A stretch of DNA of 40,482 bases from Magnetovibrio sp. (GTDB lineage Bacteria; Pseudomonadota; Alphaproteobacteria; Rhodospirillales; Magnetovibrionaceae): assembly GCA_026196495.1 (NCBI GenBank), contig JAPHSY010000012.1, positions 1-40,482 on the forward strand, in the 5' to 3' direction. Position 1 is the stretch's first letter. Each line of letters starts with the position of its first letter. Under the pieces are notes generated by a model. That model saw nothing but the letters and a program-made list of their open reading frames with translations. It made no database searches and was not told the DNA's origin. The translations under genes were made by a program, and so were the position numbers. Below are positions 34,682-40,482 of this stretch, in pieces.

Positions 34682-36231
34682 ACGGCTTACCTTTATTCAA
34701 AGATGATCTTGTCTTTACGGCGGAAGATGATTCCAGCACACGTGTGCGCAAGTCAGAAAAATGGAAGGTTGCCGTTGTCGACGATGACAAGTCCGTTCAT
34801 GACGTAACCCGGTTGGCATTGGGTGATTTTGAATTTGATGGCAAAGGTCTTGAATTTATATCCGCATTCTCAGCAGCAGAAGCAAAAGATCTATTATCTG
34901 AAAATCCAGATGTATCTGTATTGTTATTGGATGTGGTGATGGAAACGGATGATGCAGGTTTACTGTTTGCCCGCTATGTCCGTGAAGAGTTGAAAAACCG
35001 GACCACACGCATCGTCTTGCGGACGGGGCAGCCAGGCCAGGCCCCCGAAGAACAGGTCATCACTTCCTACGATATCAATGACTATAAAGAGAAGACGGAA
35101 TTGACGGCTAAAAAACTGTTTACGTTGATGTATGCATCGCTACGGTCCTACCGTGACATCATGTCTTTGGAAGCCAATAAGAAAGGCTTGGAAAAAGTTA
35201 TCGAAGCGACGTCGAATATTTTTGAACTTCAAAATATGAAACAGTTTACCACTGGTGTTTTGGAACAAATGACGTCCTTGTTGAACCTGGAAGATAACGC
35301 GGCGTACATGCAAGCGGATGGCATTGCTGCAGCCCACGAAGGTGAAGATCTAACAATTGTGGCCGCTGTAGGAAACTATAAAAAATATATCGGTGTGAAT
35401 GCCGTCAGCCATATGAATGAAGATACGGTCAAAGAACTGATTGAAGCCATGAAGAAGCAGAAGGCTCTCTACCGTGAAGATCGCTACACGGGCTTTTTCA
35501 AAAGCAGACGTGGTTCAGAAAATTTGATTCACTTTAGCGGATTGGATCACCTGAGCGAGTTGGACCACAATTTGTTGGAAGTCTTTGGCAAGAATATCGG
35601 TGTGGCGTTTGAAAATATCGAACTTCACCAAGATATTGAAGAAACCCAACGTGAAATCGTCTATATGCTTGGTGAGGCCGTGGAAACACGATCCAAAGAA
35701 ACCGGAAACCATGTCAAACGCGTTGCGGAAATCAGCAAATTGTTGGCTTTGGATTATGGCCTTGATGCTGAAGACGCTGAAGTCATTCGTCTGGCGGCCC
35801 CCATGCATGACTTGGGAAAAATCGGTATCCCCGATCACATTCTCAACAAACCCGGAAAACATACGCCTGAGGAATGGAATACGATGCAAACTCATGCTGT
35901 GTTGGGGTATGATATGTTGAAAAATTCCAAGCGACGGATTTTGCGGGCCGGGGCCGTGATCGCACGCGATCACCACGAAAAGTGGAACGGTGAAGGATAC
36001 CCCGATGGCCGCAAAGGTGAAGATATCCATTTGTATGGCCGAATTGCCGCCGTCGCCGATGTCTTCGATGCATTGGGAGCATCGCGCTGTTATAAGGAAG
36101 CTTGGCCGATGGACAAGATTATCGACCTCTTCCAAAAAGAGCGCGGTAACCATTTTGAACCACGCCTTGTTGACGGCCTGATGGCGAATATGGATAAGGT
36201 TACCAACATACGGGAGCGCTTCGCGGATTGA
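34678..36231 (+). CDS. Response regulator with DUF3369 and HD-GYP domains
   Basis: The product is 517 residues. The ATG at 34678 is set by the ATGA overlap with the kinase and an AGGAG site. The receiver (about 29-150) has the acidic triad Asp35-37, phospho-acceptor Asp85 (LLLDVVM) and a conserved TG/K end (RTGQPG, NDYKEK). A DUF3369 domain spans about 155-325. The HD-GYP domain (about 345-510) has His377-Asp378 (APMHDLGKIG), DHHEKWNGEGYPDG with G440-Y441-P442, and further metal ligands (HAVLGYDML, VADVFDALG). HD-GYP proteins hydrolyse c-di-GMP, and all catalytic residues seem present. It should be the output partner of the upstream kinase. Confidence 0.95.
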   Translation: MNGLPLFKDDLVFTAEDDSSTRVRKSEKWKVAVVDDDKSVHDVTRLALGDFEFDGKGLEFISAFSAAEAKDLLSENPDVSVLLLDVVMETDDAGLLFARYVREELKNRTTRIVLRTGQPGQAPEEQVITSYDINDYKEKTELTAKKLFTLMYASLRSYRDIMSLEANKKGLEKVIEATSNIFELQNMKQFTTGVLEQMTSLLNLEDNAAYMQADGIAAAHEGEDLTIVAAVGNYKKYIGVNAVSHMNEDTVKELIEAMKKQKALYREDRYTGFFKSRRGSENLIHFSGLDHLSELDHNLLEVFGKNIGVAFENIELHQDIEETQREIVYMLGEAVETRSKETGNHVKRVAEISKLLALDYGLDAEDAEVIRLAAPMHDLGKIGIPDHILNKPGKHTPEEWNTMQTHAVLGYDMLKNSKRRILRAGAVIARDHHEKWNGEGYPDGRKGEDIHLYGRIAAVADVFDALGASRCYKEAWPMDKIIDLFQKERGNHFEPRLVDGLMANMDKVTNIRERFAD

Positions 36232-36280
36232 TGTGAGCGTGTTACATTGTCCCGAATGATTATTGGTAAAGGGACAAGTG

Positions 36281-36478
36281 ATGCGTTGGACTGACGTATA
36301 CGATATCGCGATTGAATTGGAAGACGCCCACCCGGATGTGGATATCATGCACGTGCGTTTCACGGATTTGTGGAAATGGGTGCAGGAACTTCCCGGATTT
36401 GACGATGATCCGGAAAAATCCAATGAGAAAATTTTAGAAGCCATCCAAATGGCATGGTTGGAAGAACGAGACGACTAA
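36281..36478 (+). CDS. iscX: Fe-S assembly adaptor IscX
   Basis: This 65-residue acidic protein has the IscX pattern: RWTDVYDIAIELEDAHPDVD, VRFTDLWKWVQELPGFDDDP and SNEKILEAIQMAWLEE. IscX binds IscS and tunes the rate of cluster assembly with iron and frataxin. The ATG at 36281 follows AAAGGGA at good spacing, and the longer in-frame start at 36263 is unlikely. It would normally follow fdx directly; here 4.3 kb of two-component genes lie between. Its stop is immediately followed by the ATG of the DUF599 gene. Confidence 0.93.
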   Translation: MRWTDVYDIAIELEDAHPDVDIMHVRFTDLWKWVQELPGFDDDPEKSNEKILEAIQMAWLEERDD

Positions 36479-37183
36479 ATGGCTGATATCGCGCCTATCG
36501 ATCTCGCGGCCTTGGCGTGGCTGATCCTTGTGTGGAACGGCTATATGATTTTTGCCGACCGCTTTAAGGTGGGGGGCTATTCGCTGATGACGGTGATGAA
36601 AAAGCACCGCGCCGGGTGGATGCGTCAAATGCTCAACCGTGAAAACCGCGTGGTCGACACGACGATTATGAGCGCCCTGATGCGCAGCGTCGGCTTGTTT
36701 TCTTCCATCACACTGTTGATCTTGGCGGGCTTGTTGGCGATTTTGGGTTCCATCGACAAAATCCAGGCCTTGGCCGAGGGTGTGCCGTATGTGACCGAAA
36801 TGTCCAAGGCATCGTGGGAACTCAAAATTGCGATGCTGATCATGATCTTTATCTATGCGTTTTTTAAGTGCGCGTGGTCATTGCGCCAATTCAACTATTC
36901 CATCATTTTGATCGGGGCCGCCCCTCCGGTGGCAGAGGCCCAAACGGAAGCTGCACAAAAATTTGCAGACGGTGCAGGGGAAGTGATTGCGCTCGCCGTG
37001 TCCAACTTTAACCGTGCCATGCGGGCGTATTATTTCGGCCTTGCGGGCCTTGCGTGGTTCTTGCACCCGGTGTTGTTTATCTTGTCGACGTTGTGGGTGA
37101 TTGCTGTGGTTTATCGCCGTGAGTTTCGTTCCCAAACCTTAGCAAACCTCCATTCTATTCCGGGTATGGATAAGACCCCATGA
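36479..37183 (+). CDS. DUF599 family membrane protein
   Basis: The product is 234 residues. The ATG begins at the base after the iscX stop, and the end overlaps mnmA (ATGA), so iscX, this gene and mnmA form one coupled unit. About four hydrophobic segments are visible (AALAWLILVWNGYMIF, near 80-100, near 120-140, and LAGLAWFLHPVLFILSTLWVIAVVY), with conserved NREN and RQFNYS stretches typical of DUF599. The function is not established. The repeated link to iscX-mnmA in related bacteria hints at a sulfur or Fe-S connection, but this is only association. Confidence 0.85.
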   Translation: MADIAPIDLAALAWLILVWNGYMIFADRFKVGGYSLMTVMKKHRAGWMRQMLNRENRVVDTTIMSALMRSVGLFSSITLLILAGLLAILGSIDKIQALAEGVPYVTEMSKASWELKIAMLIMIFIYAFFKCAWSLRQFNYSIILIGAAPPVAEAQTEAAQKFADGAGEVIALAVSNFNRAMRAYYFGLAGLAWFLHPVLFILSTLWVIAVVYRREFRSQTLANLHSIPGMDKTP

Positions 37184-38301
37184 AGTTAGACTTGCCTCAA
37201 AGTGCCTTTGCCAAGGCCCCTGCGGACACCCGCGTTGTGGTCGCCATGTCCGGCGGGGTGGACAGCTCCGTCACCGCTGCGCTGTTGAAAGAAGCAGGCT
37301 ATGACGTGGTCGGCATCACCATGCAACTTTATGACCACGGCATCGCCATCGACAAACCCGGCACCTGCTGTGCGGGCCGTGACATTCACGATGCCCGCCG
37401 CGTGGCGGACGATATCGGCATCCCGCACTATGTGTTGGATTTCGAAGAACGCTTCAAACAAGAAGTGATGGAGGTTTTTGCCGACACCTACTTGGCGGGC
37501 GAAACGCCGATCCCGTGCGTGCATTGCAACGACACCATCAAGTTCAAAGACCTGTTGGACAAAGCCAAAGATTTGGGCGCCGACGCGCTGGTCACGGGCC
37601 ACTACGTGCGCCGCTTGGATGGCGAAGACGGCACCGCGGAACTCCACCGCGGTCAAGACCATAGCCGCGATCAAAGCTACTTCCTGTTTTCCACACCCCA
37701 AGACGCCTTGGACATGCTGTGGTTCCCCTTGGGGGCCTGCACCAAAGACGAAGCCCGGGCAGAGGCTGAACGTTTGGGATTGGACATCGCCAAGAAACCG
37801 GACAGCCAAGACATCTGCTTCGTGCCCGAAGGCAAATACTTGGACGTGGTCAACAAACTCCGTCCCGGCGCATTGGAGCCCGGCGACATTGTCGATATGA
37901 ACGGCAAGGTGTTGGGACAACATGACGGCGTGATTAAGTTCACGGTGGGCCAGCGACGCGGCCTCGGCATTTCCAGCCCGGAGCCCATCTACGTGGTCAG
38001 CATCGACGCCAAAACCAATCAAGTGGTGGTGGGCTCCAAAGCCGATCTGCTGCAACACGCGCTCACCATCCGCAATGTGAACTGGATCGGCGGCACGGAT
38101 GCGATGCCCAAAGACGGCATTGATTGCGTGGTGAAACTGCGTAGCTTAAGCCCCGTCATCGAAGCCCACATCACGCCCATGGACAACGGTCGTGCCCAAG
38201 TCCAACTCAAAGAACCCTACACAGGCGTCGCCCCAGGCCAAGCCTGCGTGTTCTACGACGACGAACGCCTGCTGGGCGGCGGGTGGATTGAGAAGGGTTA
38301 G
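37180..38301 (+). CDS. mnmA: tRNA 2-thiouridylase MnmA
   Basis: This 373-residue enzyme makes 2-thiouridine at the wobble position of tRNA-Lys, -Glu and -Gln, using sulfur that comes from IscS. The PP-loop SGGVDSS is at residues 24-30. The first catalytic Cys is Cys116 in CVHCNDTIKF, and the persulfide Cys is Cys213 in DSQDICFVPEG. GHYVR and the C-terminal beta-barrel (RRGLGISSPEPIYVV, GQACVFYDDE) match the family. Its coupling to iscX-DUF599 places a sulfur-relay user beside its donor system. Confidence 0.97.
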   Translation: MKLDLPQSAFAKAPADTRVVVAMSGGVDSSVTAALLKEAGYDVVGITMQLYDHGIAIDKPGTCCAGRDIHDARRVADDIGIPHYVLDFEERFKQEVMEVFADTYLAGETPIPCVHCNDTIKFKDLLDKAKDLGADALVTGHYVRRLDGEDGTAELHRGQDHSRDQSYFLFSTPQDALDMLWFPLGACTKDEARAEAERLGLDIAKKPDSQDICFVPEGKYLDVVNKLRPGALEPGDIVDMNGKVLGQHDGVIKFTVGQRRGLGISSPEPIYVVSIDAKTNQVVVGSKADLLQHALTIRNVNWIGGTDAMPKDGIDCVVKLRSLSPVIEAHITPMDNGRAQVQLKEPYTGVAPGQACVFYDDERLLGGGWIEKG

Positions 38302-38314
38302 CCTTCCAAATTTA

Positions 38315-38343
38315 CCCGTCATTCCCGCGTAAGCAGGAACCCA
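38315..38343 (+). repeat. dRS3-like intergenic repeat
   Basis: The stretch CCCGTCATTCCCGCG-TAAGC-AGGAACCCA resembles the widespread GTCATTCCCGCG/GGGAAT repeat found between genes in many proteobacteria. The arms TTCCCGC and GCAGGAA pair with one C-A mismatch. It follows mnmA and may form a weak transcript end. One copy only in this window. Confidence 0.5.
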
Positions 38344-38465
38344 TGGGCTTCTCTATAAGTTAAAATGTCGGCTAGCGTTCTCGTCTTGGTGGGGCGGAGA
38401 GGGTTAGGGATTTGTTATGCTACCTTTGCGATACTAAGAGCTCATCTTATTGTTGAGGCTAGAGC

Positions 38466-39089
38466 ATGACATCAAAAAATCAATCGCAGTCGACTAAAGA
38501 TTCATTAAATGATGTCGACTTTATGAGGCAGGTCGAGGTCGATCGCCTTGAAGTAGAAAAATTTATTGCGAAACAGGAATATACTAAAACATATCTAGAG
38601 CGATGGAAGCTTGATGTCGTTGATCGCCGCACTGTTCAGATAAACCTTGCTCATTCCGCATCTGATTTTGGCAAATTTACCTTGCGAAGTATTTTTTTGC
38701 TGAACGGGGGCGCAATGATTGCTCTTCCTGCGTTTGGTCAATTGGTAGATAAAATTGATGCTTCGCTGCTTTCCACATCTTTAGGGTGGTTTGCTGGAGG
38801 TTTGAGTGTTGTCACCATTGCGATGCTTTTTGCTTATTTTTCACTTTCAGCTACAGCAATATCTTGGCGTTGTGCAATGGATGGTAGTGCGTCTTCTTTG
38901 AATCAAGAACAAGCTAAGGAAGGTGAGAAGGACAACTTTAATACTGCCATTGAGAATTTTGAAAAGGATCGCGTTCGTTATAATAAGTATTCTGATGTGT
39001 TTGAATTTTTAGCAATTATTTTTGCTGTAGCTGGCCTTATTGCTTTTATCGTTGGTGCCAATTCAGGTGCATCTATGCTTACCGGGTAA
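38466..39089 (+). CDS. Unknown membrane protein with two helices
   Basis: The product is 207 residues. A long charged N-terminal region (about 1-80, heptad-like, e.g. EVDRLEVEKFIAKQEYTKTY) precedes two membrane helices near residues 78-95 and 105-127, then a charged segment and a third helix near 180-200 (FLAIIFAVAGLIAFIVGANSG). It is more AT-rich than mnmA or the following dioxygenase and sits alone between them, so it may be accessory. I recognise no family. The coding call rests on length, membrane pattern and a plausible start. Confidence 0.7.
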   Translation: MTSKNQSQSTKDSLNDVDFMRQVEVDRLEVEKFIAKQEYTKTYLERWKLDVVDRRTVQINLAHSASDFGKFTLRSIFLLNGGAMIALPAFGQLVDKIDASLLSTSLGWFAGGLSVVTIAMLFAYFSLSATAISWRCAMDGSASSLNQEQAKEGEKDNFNTAIENFEKDRVRYNKYSDVFEFLAIIFAVAGLIAFIVGANSGASMLTG

Positions 39090-39187
39090 TGCAAGGTTGA
39101 TATAATCTGAGTTTTCATGCGGTTCAGCAGGCGCAGTTCCAGGACGTCGATGGACGGAGCGCGCCTAGCCATGACAGTGATGGGGCT

Positions 39188-39967
39188 CTAAGTGAAGCTG
39201 AAAGCATCCATCCCAAACGCAGCATTCTCAATTGCCCCGAACAGATGCTCTGAACCCGGCTCATCCCCACCCGCACCCAAGGCCACGAACAACGGTAGAA
39301 AGTGTTCTGGTGTCGGGTGGTTTTCTTGGGCGTAGGGGGCCCCCGTTTCCCACTCCATCAACGCATCCCAGTTGCCCGTTTTGATTTGATCCCGGGCCCA
39401 GTCGGCGAAGGCGACGACCCAATCCAGCGGTTCGGCATCCAGTTTGCGCTCTGCGGCTTGGAGGTTGTGGGTGAACCCGCCCGAGCCCATGATCATCACG
39501 CCGTCTTCGCGCAAGGGGGCGAGGGCTTTTCCCAATTCATAATGCCAGCGTGCAGACTTTCTCGGTTGCACGGACAGCTCCACCACCGGAATGTCGGCAT
39601 TGGGGTAGGCGAGCTTTAACGGCACCCAGGTGCCGTGGTCGCGCCCGCGGTCCGTGGTGATTTGGGCCTCGATGCCGTTTTTGGCAAACGCGCGCAACAT
39701 GTCTTGGGCAAGTTTCGGTTCGCTCGGTGCCGGGTAGGACAGCATGTAGAGTTCTTGCGGAAAGCCATGGAAGTCATGCACAGTTTGGGGATTGGTGTCG
39801 GCATTGATCATCGGGTGCGCGGTGGTCCAATGCGCGGTGGCAGAGATGATGGCCCTGGGCCGCGGCAGCTTTTCGCCGAGGCTTTTCAGGAACGCCTGAG
39901 ACGCACTTTGCTGCACCATGATCATCGGTGATCCGTGGGAAACAAACAGGGAGGGTTGTTTGGACAT
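39188..39967 (-). CDS. Class III extradiol dioxygenase, DODA/YgiD type
   Basis: The product is 259 residues of the LigB superfamily, related to 4,5-DOPA dioxygenase. Metal-site signatures are SLFVSHGSPM (His11), ISATAHWTT and the GSGGFTHNL block. FHGFPQELYMLSYPAP is typical of this subgroup. These enzymes open catechol rings with a non-haem Fe(II) or bind Zn(II); the true substrate is unknown for most. It lies on the minus strand, 119 bases downstream of the ABC transporter gene. Confidence 0.92.
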   Translation of the reverse strand: MSKQPSLFVSHGSPMIMVQQSASQAFLKSLGEKLPRPRAIISATAHWTTAHPMINADTNPQTVHDFHGFPQELYMLSYPAPSEPKLAQDMLRAFAKNGIEAQITTDRGRDHGTWVPLKLAYPNADIPVVELSVQPRKSARWHYELGKALAPLREDGVMIMGSGGFTHNLQAAERKLDAEPLDWVVAFADWARDQIKTGNWDALMEWETGAPYAQENHPTPEHFLPLFVALGAGGDEPGSEHLFGAIENAAFGMDAFSFT

Positions 39968-40086
39968 GGTGGAACCTCGACAAAACCTTGGGCTGTGTGT
40001 GATCCCTTAAATATAGGCATTCCCGCCCCAACCAGAAGAGGGACGGGGGCACAACAGTGTCTCCGATAGTGAAACGGTGGTGATGG

Positions 40087-40482
40087 TTACTCTGCCACTT
40101 CGACTGCCAGGCCTTCGGCGCGTTCGCCTGTGCGTTCCCCAGTACGTTCCAGGGTTTCCAGTGCCTCGCTGGCTTCTTGCTGGCGTTGCCACATGGTGGC
40201 GTAGAGCCCTTGTTGGGCCAGTAGATCGGTGTGGTTGCCACGCTCGACCACTTCGCCTTGGTCCAGCACCAAAATCTCATCACTATCGACCACCGTGGAA
40301 AGACGGTGCGCAATGGCAAGTGTGGTGCGGCCCGCAGCGACTTCTCTAAGTGACGTTTGGATTTCTTTTTCCGTGTGGGTGTCCAAAGCGGAAGTGGCTT
40401 CGTCAAACAGCAAGATGGCTGGGGCCTTCAAAATTGTGCGGGCAATGGCGACGCGTTGCTTTTCACCGCCGGAGAGTTTCAA
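40087..40482 (-). CDS. Atm1-like ABC exporter, C-terminal ATPase part (partial)
   Basis: This is the last 131 residues of an ABC exporter whose gene begins beyond the window; the frame is open at 40482. The signature [15 protein letters not shown], Walker [12 protein letters not shown] and switch His in AHRLSTVV are complete. The ending [16 protein letters not shown] is characteristic of the Atm1/ABCB7 group, which exports a sulfur or glutathione compound linked to Fe-S biogenesis. A Gln/Glu/Arg-rich tail follows. Without the membrane domain the Atm1 call is probable, not certain. Confidence 0.82.
   Translation of the reverse strand: MKLSGGEKQRVAIARTILKAPAILLFDEATSALDTHTEKEIQTSLREVAAGRTTLAIAHRLSTVVDSDEILVLDQGEVVERGNHTDLLAQQGLYATMWQRQQEASEALETLERTGERTGERAEGLAVEVAE

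Noticed and set aside
35515-36444. 309-codon open frame on the minus strand
   Set aside because: Antisense to the HD-GYP domain and iscX, both with complete family motifs.
37186-38058. 290-codon open frame on the minus strand
   Set aside because: Fully antisense to mnmA, whose catalytic motifs are intact on the plus strand.
38978-39172. 64-codon minus-strand gene MARRAPSID
   Set aside because: It overlaps the end of the plus-strand membrane protein gene and turns nonsensical there; kept only as a low-interest composition anomaly.
1-40482. tRNA, rRNA, CRISPR arrays, complete insertion sequences or prophage genes
   Set aside because: Read on both strands; no cloverleaf, repeat-spacer array, transposase or phage structural gene was recognised.

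Overview
The window looks like chromosomal DNA of an alphaproteobacterium, most likely Rhodospirillales-like (Magnetospirillum/Magnetovibrio/Terasakiella type). The evidence is gene order and protein style: amiC-mrcA-prfB; a housekeeping iron-sulfur cluster operon cysE-iscR-desulfurase-iscS-iscU-iscA-hscB-hscA-fdx with iscX-DUF599-mnmA downstream; an HscB with an N-terminal tetracysteine; an orphan fliL; and base composition near balanced in core genes. No rRNA, tRNA, CRISPR array or intact insertion sequence was found, and no gene-free stretch exceeds 300 bases.

Layout. 1-2970: end of a cell-wall amidase and penicillin-binding protein 1A. 3132-4109: two AT-rich unknown genes (a lipoprotein and a small amphipathic protein) between mrcA and prfB. 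4288-5416: prfB with a programmed +1 frameshift. 5455-7141: a secreted protein and two tandem TlpA-like thioredoxins. 7195-10512 (minus): LysE-type exporter, FliL, DUF455 ferritin-like protein, a strongly AT-rich unknown gene and Bcp. 10636-19781: small coiled-coil protein, polyphosphate kinase 2, GlnE, an AsmA/YhdP-like giant protein, TyrS. 19898-23429: AnmK with an abnormal membrane tail and a duplicated 3' end, a glycosyltransferase-like protein and a radical SAM/SPASM protein. 23505-24152: alpha/beta hydrolase. 24245-38301: iron-sulfur cluster and sulfur-transfer region. 38466-40482: unknown membrane protein, DODA-type dioxygenase, end of an Atm1-like ABC exporter.

How the genes work together. 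CysE makes O-acetylserine for cysteine synthesis. Two cysteine desulfurases take sulfur from cysteine. IscU/IscA, HscB/HscA and ferredoxin assemble and transfer clusters, and IscR should repress the operon through a near-consensus type 1 site that overlaps the cysE promoter. MnmA uses desulfurase-derived sulfur to thiolate tRNA, and the Atm1-like exporter at the window edge fits the same theme. A 4 kb sensory pair separates fdx from iscX: a membrane histidine kinase with a FixL-like PAS domain and an HD-GYP response regulator. It has its own sigma-54-type promoter and upstream inverted repeats. This may link oxygen or redox sensing, c-di-GMP and Fe-S assembly, but the functional link is inference.

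Most unusual: (1) anmK, whose reading frame runs into an AT-rich two-helix membrane tail, followed by a second diverged copy of its normal C-terminal codons in the same frame; (2) the sigma-54/FixL-like/HD-GYP module between fdx and iscX; (3) the AT-rich orphan genes at 3132-4109 and 9280-10026; (4) the glycosyltransferase-radical SAM pair.
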